A stretch of 64,000 bases of DNA from assembly GCF_004770265.1 (NCBI RefSeq), contig NZ_RQGQ01000017.1:496001-560000 (forward strand), in the 5' to 3' direction. The notes beneath the pieces are model-generated. The model was not told the DNA's origin. It searched no databases and saw nothing but the letters and a program-made list of their open reading frames with translations. The translations under genes were made by a program, and so were the position numbers. Position 1 is the first letter of the stretch; each line of letters opens with the position of its first letter. Origin of the DNA: Leptospira congkakensis (GTDB taxonomy: Bacteria > Spirochaetota > Leptospiria > Leptospirales > Leptospiraceae). Positions 18,681-26,112 of this stretch are shown piece by piece.

Positions 18681-19700
18681 AGCTAAAAATTCACGAATGC
18701 CTTGTTCGTGAATTTCTCCTTTTTCTAAATTCTCTGTAATGTGTAATAAAAGTTTATCGTGGTTAGAAGTTTCTACTAAAACAAAACCTGTTTTCGCATA
18801 ACGAGGTCTAAGTAGGTCATAAAAAGTCCAAAACTTGGATGTGATAATAAAAGGTTCCAATTCTTTTTGTTGGATTTCTTGGATGTCTTCAATATCTCCC
18901 TTACTCACTTGTATTTTGAGAAATTCAGAAAATTCTGAGACAGCTTGGTTTTCTTGAAATCCTAAATAATCAGGAAAATAAAAGATCCGAACAAAAGGAT
19001 ATCTGTTGGCATCATGATCACTAAAAGCAAGAAGCCCTGCAATTTGACCTGCACCTGTTTTGTTCTCCATAGTTAAATCTTCTGGTTTGAAAAAATAAAA
19101 TCCTTCAGGTAGAGTAAACCCAAACTGCAATTCTTGATTCCAATATTGGTTATTGTTTGTGACTTCCCAACCATTCATGTCCTTTTCTTCAATTTGGTAT
19201 TTGTTTTTGAAAAGGAGATAAGCAGATAATTTTTCTGCACCTTGTAAAGCCTTGAAAGCAATGAGTGCGTTACTAGCAATCAGGCAAGCTGCAATTAAAA
19301 GGCGAGCATACTCCTCGAGATGGAGGACACGAATGAGAAATGCAATGGCCACAAATATAAACAGGAAAACAGCTCCGGCTTCAAAGACCAGAACCTCAGC
19401 CAACCATAAAGCGAAGATAAATAATACAACGACACCTAATTCGATGAATGGGTGAAAGGTTTCTGCCCAATAACGTTGGATGACGTACAAACTTCCATAA
19501 GTGATAAAAAGTCCGACAATTAGAGAAATCAGGCAAAGGACGAAGATATAATGCCATGGCAGATGGGATTCATGATAAATGAAAAAAGGAATGGCAATGA
19601 TTGCATATAAAATGAGTAAGTTTCTTGGGGATTTGGGAGCCAAGAACTTGATAAAGAAACCACTTGCATGATTTTTGATTTTAGTTAGTGTTTGCAACAT
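18654..19700 (-). CDS. Hypothetical multi-pass membrane protein (348 aa)
   Basis: Not recognised as a named family. Five to six hydrophobic segments occupy the first 165 residues (NLLILYAIIAIPFF, YIFVLCLISLIVGLF, VVVLFIFALWLAEVLVF and others). The C-terminal 180 residues are soluble and mixed alpha/beta (ELQFGFTLPEGFYFF, RIFYFPDYLGF), probably exposed to one side of the membrane. The only start that does not run into the opposite gene is the ATG whose complement lies in the same CATG as the start of the divergent gene. The end overlaps the M23 peptidase gene by 27 bases tail to tail. Confidence 0.65.
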   Translation of the reverse strand: MLQTLTKIKNHASGFFIKFLAPKSPRNLLILYAIIAIPFFIYHESHLPWHYIFVLCLISLIVGLFITYGSLYVIQRYWAETFHPFIELGVVVLFIFALWLAEVLVFEAGAVFLFIFVAIAFLIRVLHLEEYARLLIAACLIASNALIAFKALQGAEKLSAYLLFKNKYQIEEKDMNGWEVTNNNQYWNQELQFGFTLPEGFYFFKPEDLTMENKTGAGQIAGLLAFSDHDANRYPFVRIFYFPDYLGFQENQAVSEFSEFLKIQVSKGDIEDIQEIQQKELEPFIITSKFWTFYDLLRPRYAKTGFVLVETSNHDKLLLHITENLEKGEIHEQGIREFLASIRFGNRL

Positions 19701-20310
19701 GACGGCGATTACAGACTTCTTCCAAAAAATCCAAAACCAAATTGTTGAAATCCAAACTACCATCAACCAGATCAAAACTAGTTGGGAGAATTTTCAAAAG
19801 TTTTGGGATTTATTTTTTACTTTAGTCCCTTGGGAAGTTCTCCTTTTACTTATCTTTTCTGTCATCCTCCTTTCGCTTTTCAATTCAGTTTCTCCGAAAA
19901 CTCCGAAGGCCAATCTCACCATCGCTGTTTTGTTACTATCTGCACTCTGGATCTATTTTTGGGGTTTGTTTTCGAAAGAAATCTCTTATGGAAAGCCAAT
20001 TGTCGCTTCGCTCTACATTCTGATCCCCTTACATGCCATCGGTCTTGGCCAATGGGTTTATGGATTTGGAAAAAAACTCTATTGGAAAAAAAGACGGATG
20101 CAACCCAAAACTTGGGAATTTGCTCTCCACCAACTCTCTTCGGATTATCATAAGCTGATAGGCAATGCCCATTTGTTTCATGAAAATATCCAAGAGAATC
20201 GAAATTCTTTGTTAGAAGAGATCAAACGGATGGAACAATCGATCCAAGGAATCAAATCTTTACTTTTGCAAGAGAAACAAACAGATACTAAAAATTCAGA
20301 GGAACCATAG
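19699..20310 (+). CDS. Hypothetical membrane protein with terminal coiled coils (203 aa)
   Basis: A helical N-terminus (QKIQNQIVEIQTTINQIKTSW) leads to three hydrophobic segments (EVLLLLIFSVILLSLF, LTIAVLLLSALWIYFWGLF, IVASLYILIPLHAIGLG) and a charged helical C-terminus (NRNSLLEEIKRMEQSIQGIK). No family recognised. The ATG sits in CATG shared with the opposite-strand gene; a TTG eight codons upstream would overlap that gene further. The two may be functionally linked membrane proteins because they are forced to share a promoter region, but this is inference. Confidence 0.6.
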   Translation: MTAITDFFQKIQNQIVEIQTTINQIKTSWENFQKFWDLFFTLVPWEVLLLLIFSVILLSLFNSVSPKTPKANLTIAVLLLSALWIYFWGLFSKEISYGKPIVASLYILIPLHAIGLGQWVYGFGKKLYWKKRRMQPKTWEFALHQLSSDYHKLIGNAHLFHENIQENRNSLLEEIKRMEQSIQGIKSLLLQEKQTDTKNSEEP

Positions 20311-20373
20311 AGTTTATCTAGTGATTTGAAATCTTAAATATCGTAGAAAAACAAGCTGCGAAATCGAAACAAA

Positions 20374-20658
20374 CTAATTTGTACCGGTAAAACCTAAGGC
20401 CAAAAGAAATAGAAAAAATAAAAAACTCAAATTCGTTCCATTCATTATTAAAGAAAGGATAGAGGCAAAATAGAAGGAAAAAAACTTTTTCCTTCTAACG
20501 GTAAGTTTATACAAGACCCAACTGACTCGGAAAAGAGCAAGGAATCCTAAAAATACAATTCCGTACAAAAGTGAGAGGTTCACTTTTTTCGTGAAATATA
20601 AAAGGAAACTCACTAACGAAAGTGACCAAAGAAAAAAATCTAGTACTAGGATTTTCAT
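20374..20658 (-). CDS. Small hypothetical membrane protein (94 aa)
   Basis: Three hydrophobic segments (LVLDFFLWSLSLVSFLLYF, YGIVFLGFLALFRVSWVLY, NLSFLFFLFLLALGF) separated by short basic loops (TVRRKKFF) suggest a compact inner-membrane protein. No family recognised and no clear ribosome binding site. It stands alone between a convergent membrane-protein gene and the MBL hydrolase gene, from which it is separated by 65 bases. Confidence 0.5.
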   Translation of the reverse strand: MKILVLDFFLWSLSLVSFLLYFTKKVNLSLLYGIVFLGFLALFRVSWVLYKLTVRRKKFFSFYFASILSLIMNGTNLSFLFFLFLLALGFTGTN

Positions 20659-20723
20659 CTTGGATTATAAATTTCTCGTGAGTATTTTTTCATTCCGTTT
20701 GGTTTCATCGAAGGATTAAAGTT

Positions 20724-21692
20724 CTATTTCCCTACAACTTGTGGATAAAATCCAAGTACAGTTTGTACATCATAGTCATGTGCCGGGATGATTTGTAATT
20801 CTGGATTGTTTTGGATCAAATCATGAACTCGAGCGATCTCTTCACCTAGACTTTTAGTATCAAAATCCACAATCCATCTAGCACCGCGTGGTTTGTGTTT
20901 TTTTTCTGTGAAACCTTCTTTTCGCCAAACAATGTCCCCTGTGAGAAAGTAAACTTGTCCATTTTGAGTATGTAAAAAAAGGCCTATAGAACCTTCGCTA
21001 TGGCCCTTCATATGTACAAAAACAACAGTTCCATCTCCAAACCAATCGATGCTTTTCGCATAAGATGTGTAAGGTTTATTTTGGAATTGTAGATGGCTCC
21101 AGTTGACAGAATCTCCATCAAACTGAGAAGAAATGTAACCAAGTTCAACCTTTGGATTATTTAGTTCATTTGGCAAACTATGAATTTTAGCCAATGGAAA
21201 GTCTTTGAGTCCACTGGCATGATCCCAATGGAGATGGGAAAAAAATACATCTCGAATGGAATTGATTGCCACCCCATTGGATTCTAGTTGTTCGTTTGCT
21301 GTTTGGAAAGGTTTGTAATCCATTAAAAGTTTTAGATACAAAGGAAAAGTTTGGAACTGTTCTTTGACTTTGGTTCCAAGTCCCGTATCAAATAAAAAAT
21401 TTCCTTTGGGATGTTGGATGTAAAAAGCGGAATGAGCAACTGTAACAGTTTTAAATACGGAACCACCTTCTACGACAAAGGCTTCCAGTGTCGTTGCTTC
21501 TCCCGTTTTGAGAATGGAAAAAACTAGATTTGATTTTCCGATTGGATTTGGGATGAGAGAAGAGGTTATTTCTTTTTCTGCCGTAAAAGAGGGAATCTCT
21601 TCCTTCGGGTATCCAAGGAAGAATAAGAAAAAAATAAAAACAAATGTTAGGCTAATGGTTAAGACGATTTTGGATTTAGTGGTCAGTTTCAT
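20724..21692 (-). CDS. Membrane-anchored MBL-fold metallo-hydrolase (322 aa)
   Basis: One N-terminal hydrophobic segment (IVLTISLTFVFIFFLFFLG) anchors or exports the protein. The metallo-beta-lactamase fold carries HLHWDHASG near residue 153 (metal ligands), GHSEGS near 231, GDIVW near 252 and PAHDYD near 307. The layout resembles the AHL-lactonase-like branch, but the substrate cannot be told. The gene follows the TetR regulator gene by 22 bases on the same strand and is probably its target, under the palindrome near 22.32 kb. Confidence 0.85.
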   Translation of the reverse strand: MKLTTKSKIVLTISLTFVFIFFLFFLGYPKEEIPSFTAEKEITSSLIPNPIGKSNLVFSILKTGEATTLEAFVVEGGSVFKTVTVAHSAFYIQHPKGNFLFDTGLGTKVKEQFQTFPLYLKLLMDYKPFQTANEQLESNGVAINSIRDVFFSHLHWDHASGLKDFPLAKIHSLPNELNNPKVELGYISSQFDGDSVNWSHLQFQNKPYTSYAKSIDWFGDGTVVFVHMKGHSEGSIGLFLHTQNGQVYFLTGDIVWRKEGFTEKKHKPRGARWIVDFDTKSLGEEIARVHDLIQNNPELQIIPAHDYDVQTVLGFYPQVVGK

Positions 21693-21714
21693 TTTTGATT
21701 TGTCCTATAAAAAA

Positions 21715-22290
21715 TTAGTTTTGTTTGAAAAGTAATTCAGCAGTTTTTGCAGCCACTAGTAACGGTTCTGGTGACTTTTGGAGTTTTGAAAGTAACAAAG
21801 CACCTTCCCATAAAGAAAGTAAGGAGAGGGAAAGATTTTTAGCAACACGAGGAGTGTAACTGTGATTCACTAAATAAGTCTCAAAGGTTTTTAACCATAG
21901 AGAATAAATTTCGGCACAAACATGGGAAACGGATGGAACCGAACCTGCAGTTTCCATGGCAGTTGTGGCGATGGGGCATCCTTTTTTATATTCGCTTTTG
22001 ACAATCCGATCTTCCAATGCATGGAATACTTGTTTGATGGCCTGTGTTGGAGACTCTGATTCCGCTAGAACCGATTGGAAAAATAAATTCAATTGGTTTC
22101 CGGAATGGAGAAGGGCAAGGCTTGTGAGTTCATCTTTTCCGCCAGGAAAGTGGAAGTAGAGAGAACCTTTTGGTGTACCGGTTTCCTTCCCTAGTTCCAT
22201 AAGACCCGTTGCCTCATACCCAGATTCTTCTAAAAGTCCAGACATGACTTCGATCATCTTCTGTTTGGTTTCTCCGCCTTTTTTACCCAC
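21715..22290 (-). CDS. TetR/AcrR family repressor, LmrA/YxaF-like (191 aa)
   Basis: The N-terminal helix-turn-helix reads EESGYEATGLMELGKETGTPKGSLYFHFPGGKDEL (two stretches around residues 20-55); the GSLYFHFPGGKDEL variant is typical of the LmrA/YxaF branch. The C-terminal ligand domain has GCPIATTAMETA, also typical of that branch. The start is GTG; a later ATG at codon 12 would trim the first helix. A GACCGGTC palindrome overlaps the candidate -35 of its own promoter, fitting autorepression. It probably controls the MBL hydrolase gene 22 bases downstream. Confidence 0.88.
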   Translation of the reverse strand: MGKKGGETKQKMIEVMSGLLEESGYEATGLMELGKETGTPKGSLYFHFPGGKDELTSLALLHSGNQLNLFFQSVLAESESPTQAIKQVFHALEDRIVKSEYKKGCPIATTAMETAGSVPSVSHVCAEIYSLWLKTFETYLVNHSYTPRVAKNLSLSLLSLWEGALLLSKLQKSPEPLLVAAKTAELLFKQN

Positions 22291-22296
22291 AAATGC

Positions 22297-22325
22297 ATTG
22301 AATCAGAAAATAATAGACCGGTCAA
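22297..22325 (-). promoter_or_regulatory. Candidate promoter of the TetR-MBL operon
   Basis: On the minus strand TTGACC (22325-22320) and TTCAAT (22302-22297) are 17 bases apart. The start point would fall at or within a few bases of the GTG start codon, so the message may be leaderless or nearly so. The -35 shares four bases with the palindrome GACCGGTC. Confidence 0.4.
22314..22325. promoter_or_regulatory. Probable TetR-family operator (LmrA/YxaF-box-like)
   Basis: TAGACCGGTCAA contains the perfect palindrome GACCGGTC (22316-22323) 24 bases upstream of the repressor gene. B. subtilis LmrA and YxaF bind boxes built on TAGACCGGTCTA-like sequences, and the neighbouring regulator belongs to that branch. 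Confidence 0.55.
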
Positions 22326-22512
22326 CATAAAAATGAATCAATATTTCATAAGTACCAGGTTTGATCCAAAACATTGCTTTGATAGATCGCCATTTTCAAA
22401 GGCAGGAGGAGAAGGGCTAAACCGAAAGTCTCTATTTTTCTCTAAGAATAAATCTCATTGTTTTTTTAAGTCTCGGCCGATAAACTAAGTAGTACGGATT
22501 TCGGGAAGAAGT

Positions 22513-23512
<1,000 letters not shown>

Positions 23513-23526
<14 letters not shown>

Positions 23527-23541
23527 TCCACAAGTTTTACT
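23513..23541 (+). terminator. Rho-independent terminator of fliG
   Basis: A perfect 9-bp stem AACTTGTGG/CCACAAGTT (23513-23521 and 23528-23536) with a 6-base loop is followed by a T-rich tract. The left arm contains the last codons and the loop contains the stop codon of fliG. Confidence 0.75.
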
Positions 23542-23588
23542 TTTCTAAGTTATTTTAGTTTTTTAGAAAATTCTAATATTGGAAAAAT

Positions 23589-24077
23589 CTATTTATTGCG
23601 ATTGCTGAACTTTCCCCATTTAGGCGGAAATTCAACCAGAGCTTCTTTGGCAGAAATTTCATTTCTCTCTAATTTTTGGTTTAGAGTGATGAGTTTGTGA
23701 AGGTTTCCCATCGAGAATGATAATTCGGTAATATCAAAATCATCCAAACGAACTTTGGAATTTCGGCAGAAAAGTTTGAGTTCCGAAAGAATCAAAGTGA
23801 CCCTTGCGTTGGCATAACGAGCCACAATCTCCTCAAATTCTTCTTCGTTAAAAAATTCTTTTTCTAAGTCGTAATCGAATTCTTGTTTGATGAGCTCGAT
23901 GAGAGAAAGTCCAAGTTCTTTGGCGACCAAAACGACATAATCAAATTTTGATCGGATCCAATCGTCTGATTCTAAGAGTTCTAGGGCAGAGCGAGGTATA
24001 TCCAATTTCTCAGATAATTCAACTCGTGTTAGCTTTCTTTTCTCGCGGTAGGTTCTAAAATAGTTCTGCTTTTCCAT
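23589..24077 (-). CDS. XRE-type helix-turn-helix regulator (162 aa)
   Basis: The first 65 residues form a Cro/C1-type HTH: FRTYREKRKLTRVELSEKL, IPRSALELLESDD, and LVAKELGLSLIEL. The rest is helical and acidic (DLEKEFFNEEEFEEIVARY) without a known family, probably a dimerisation or ligand domain. Two ACCGTT-based palindromes upstream, 31 bases apart, are likely operators, so autoregulation is expected. No partner gene is on the same strand. It may control the short transcript on the opposite strand that ends at the hairpin near 24.25 kb. Confidence 0.8.
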   Translation of the reverse strand: MEKQNYFRTYREKRKLTRVELSEKLDIPRSALELLESDDWIRSKFDYVVLVAKELGLSLIELIKQEFDYDLEKEFFNEEEFEEIVARYANARVTLILSELKLFCRNSKVRLDDFDITELSFSMGNLHKLITLNQKLERNEISAKEALVEFPPKWGKFSNRNK

Positions 24078-24100
24078 GTTGTAAAAAAAAATTCAAAAAT

Positions 24101-24115
24101 ACCGTTTTTAACGGT
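24101..24115. promoter_or_regulatory. Palindromic operator candidate 1 for the XRE regulator
   Basis: ACCGTTTTTAACGGT is a perfect inverted repeat of 6-bp arms with a 3-base centre, 24 bases upstream of the regulator start. Confidence 0.55.
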
Positions 24116-24131
24116 CTGAAAAGGTTCCAAA

Positions 24132-24146
24132 ACCGTTCTTAACGTT
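24132..24146. promoter_or_regulatory. Palindromic operator candidate 2 for the XRE regulator
   Basis: ACCGTTCTTAACGTT is a near copy of the first palindrome (13 of 15 positions) with its centre 31 bases away, about three turns of the helix. A further ACCGTT half-site lies at 24196-24201. Confidence 0.5.
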
Positions 24147-24150
24147 CTGG

Positions 24151-24219
24151 ATGAATAAGATTCGCATGGAATGGATTGACTTACAGCAGGAAAGAACCGT
24201 TAGGCTCAAGTTACGCTAA
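24151..24219 (+). CDS. Possible 22-residue peptide between the XRE operators and a terminator
   Basis: ATG at 24151 opens a 22-codon frame, MNKIRMEWIDLQQERTVRLK and two more residues, ending in TAA 12 bases before a strong hairpin-plus-T-tract. It begins 4 bases after the second palindrome. No ribosome binding site is visible, so it may be a leader peptide or chance frame inside a small RNA. Confidence 0.2.
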   Translation: MNKIRMEWIDLQQERTVRLKLR

Positions 24220-24231
24220 ATTTCCTTTCTG

Positions 24232-24275
24232 GAGTCCACCACCGAGGTTACCCTAGGCGGTGGACTCGTTTTTTC
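24232..24275 (+). terminator. Strong Rho-independent terminator with no obvious upstream gene
   Basis: GAGTCCACC (24232-24240) pairs perfectly with GGTGGACTC (24259-24267), followed by GTTTTTT. The only forward-strand material before it, back to the fliG terminator, is the short region near the XRE operators, which suggests a small RNA or short peptide transcript. Confidence 0.65.
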
Positions 24276-24476
24276 CACCCTTTTCTTATTTCGATCATTC
24301 GAATTCTCTAATTTTACAAGCTTTTCGGGGTAAAACTTTGTCCATTTCTTCGTAATTCTCCTAGATTTAGAAAAAGACAGAGGTTTCTTTTTAAATCGGG
24401 AGTATAAAAATTTCTTTATCACCGCCGTAGATGCGTAAGATGGAATCCTTTAGAAAGGATCGAAAGGAAACCATTG
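24276..24476. other. Non-coding gap before the glycerophosphodiesterase gene
   Basis: Together with the operator and terminator region this completes a stretch of about 400 bases between genes. I see no gene, repeat or convincing promoter in it; the only signal is the ribosome binding site AAAGGAAA just before the next gene. Confidence 0.4.
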
Positions 24477-25433
24477 ATGAACCAAATCCGGAAATTTAGA
24501 ATCAGTTTAATCATTATTAGTTTGATTGGCTTTTATTTCACTAACTGCGCTACGGTGGAGACCCCAAACCGATTGCGTAAAGGCTTGGATTTACAAGGCC
24601 ATCGTGGTGCGAGAGGTCTTAAACCAGAAAATACTTGGCCAGCCTTTGAAGAAGCGATCAAATATAAAATGGTCACCTTGGAACTTGACACCGTTCTGAC
24701 TAAGGATAAAAAAGTTGTCATCCATCATGATTCGGATACAAACCCAGTGATCTGTCAAAATGCAGATGGAACCGAACTTAAAAAAACTTCTCTTTATGAA
24801 TTAACATTAGCTGAATTACAATCTTATGATTGTGGATCTAAAAAAAATCCTAATTTTCCGAAACAAATTCCTGTGCCTGGAACCAAACTTCTGTCCTTAG
24901 AAGAATTTTTTGAAAAAGTAATTTCTTACGAAAAAAAATCAAAGGAAGTTTATGAATTTAATATCGAAACCAAATTTCCTGATGATGGATCTGCTCCGGA
25001 TAGTTTGGTAAAAGAACATACGGAAAAACTAATTCAAATCATTGAAAAGTATAAAGTTGTAGAACGTTCGACGATCCAATCTTTTGACCTTCGCACCTTG
25101 GCTTTTTCAAAAGCAAAAAATGCGAAAGTGAAAACCAGTGCTTTGTTTGTTCCGACATATTTTCAAGGTTTTTTAATGACAATAGGATTTGGAAATGGAT
25201 ACCGAGATACAATTGTTTCCGTAGCAAAAGAGAAACAAGCGGACATCATTTCACCATACTTTTTGTATGTAACTCCTAAGTTTGTAAAAAATTCGCATGA
25301 CAAAGGTTTGTTTGTAATTCCTTGGACAGTCAATTCAGAAAAAGAAATAAAACGTTTGGTTTCTTGCGGTGTGGATGGAATTATATCAGACTATCCAGAT
25401 TTGTTGGATGGTGTCACTCGCCCAAAACCTTAA
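24477..25433 (+). CDS. Glycerophosphodiester phosphodiesterase lipoprotein (318 aa)
   Basis: Hydrolyses glycerophosphodiesters from phospholipids to glycerol-3-phosphate and an alcohol. The lipobox is GFYFTNC. The GDPD active site is visible: GHRGARGLKPENT (His-Arg and Glu-Asn) near residue 42, ELDTVLTKD near 72 and VIHHDSD near 84, then ETKFPD near 165 and a C-terminal SCGVDGIISDYPD. The start is the ATG directly after an in-frame TTG, with AAAGGAAA upstream. As a lipoprotein it acts in the periplasm or on the outer membrane. Its TAA shares TTAA with the convergent TRL-like gene. Confidence 0.92.
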   Translation: MNQIRKFRISLIIISLIGFYFTNCATVETPNRLRKGLDLQGHRGARGLKPENTWPAFEEAIKYKMVTLELDTVLTKDKKVVIHHDSDTNPVICQNADGTELKKTSLYELTLAELQSYDCGSKKNPNFPKQIPVPGTKLLSLEEFFEKVISYEKKSKEVYEFNIETKFPDDGSAPDSLVKEHTEKLIQIIEKYKVVERSTIQSFDLRTLAFSKAKNAKVKTSALFVPTYFQGFLMTIGFGNGYRDTIVSVAKEKQADIISPYFLYVTPKFVKNSHDKGLFVIPWTVNSEKEIKRLVSCGVDGIISDYPDLLDGVTRPKP

Positions 25434-25783
25434 ATTCCCCAAACCACTGTACAAAGTGAAGAATAGAGAGAGAGGTAATTCGTTGCCTCTTTTTCGATTC
25501 GATAGATGTCTAGAATCTCACCCGCATTGGCTGCAGATTCGATACTTGCATTTCCCGAAGTAAAAAAGAAACCGTAACGTTTGACACAAGACTTTCCTTT
25601 TTTTAAGGGAAGTTTGGGTAGGTTACGTTCGGACAAACCTAAAGAATAAGAAGCATACAAAAGACCAGTAGGTCCAAGCCCTTGTGGTTGGCCTAAATTA
25701 ATACAATTGCAAATAGATAGAGTTAAGGCGATGGAAACCAAGATTACCAATGATTTTGTTTTTAATTTGAAATTTAGTTTCAT
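25430..25783 (-). CDS. TRL-like family lipoprotein (117 aa)
   Basis: The lipobox region is TLSICNC. The TRL pattern is the clearest of the three copies: GPTGLLYASYSLGL, KKGKSC, FTSGNASIESAANAGEI, and a late SLCTVVWG. Function unknown. The start overlaps the preceding TRL-like gene by ATGA, so the two are co-translated; together with the 0.3-0.7 kb gene they form a set of three diverged paralogues in the window. Confidence 0.8.
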   Translation of the reverse strand: MKLNFKLKTKSLVILVSIALTLSICNCINLGQPQGLGPTGLLYASYSLGLSERNLPKLPLKKGKSCVKRYGFFFTSGNASIESAANAGEILDIYRIEKEATNYLSLYSSLCTVVWGI

Positions 25784-26103
25784 TCGTTACCAGAGATTTC
25801 TACACAGAGGTTTGCATAAATTCCAACGATGGCAAGTGTTGTCCAATTAGTTTCAGTAACATTTTGAATTTTGGATCTAGACTTTAAAAATTCCAAAGAA
25901 GCATCTCCAAAAGAAACAAGGCCAAGTACAGAGTGTACGCATGACGTGGCTCGTCTTTTGGAAGATTCACCTGTTCCAAAAATTCCAATTTTGGTTTTTG
26001 TATAAAGAAGACCCCGGGGCCCAAACCCAGGGGAAGCACAGTTTCCAAAAAACAAACTAAAAAAGACCAGAAGTGGAATAGAAAAGAAAAAAGTCCGATT
26101 CAA
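25780..26103 (-). CDS. TRL-like family lipoprotein (107 aa)
   Basis: The lipobox is LFFGNC with Cys22. The mature part carries GFGPRGLLYTKTKIG, TSCVHSVLGLVSFGDAS and a late NLCVEISG, the TRL-like pattern. It differs strongly from its neighbour outside these motifs. The gene follows the M1 aminopeptidase gene by 9 bases and overlaps the next TRL-like gene by ATGA, so the three are probably in one transcript. Confidence 0.78.
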   Translation of the reverse strand: MNRTFFFSIPLLVFFSLFFGNCASPGFGPRGLLYTKTKIGIFGTGESSKRRATSCVHSVLGLVSFGDASLEFLKSRSKIQNVTETNWTTLAIVGIYANLCVEISGNE

Positions 26104-26112
26104 AGAATTTCC

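Noticed and set aside
24216..24422. 68-codon frame on the minus strand after the XRE region
   Set aside because: Extremely basic, includes the terminator stem as codons, and has no start signal.
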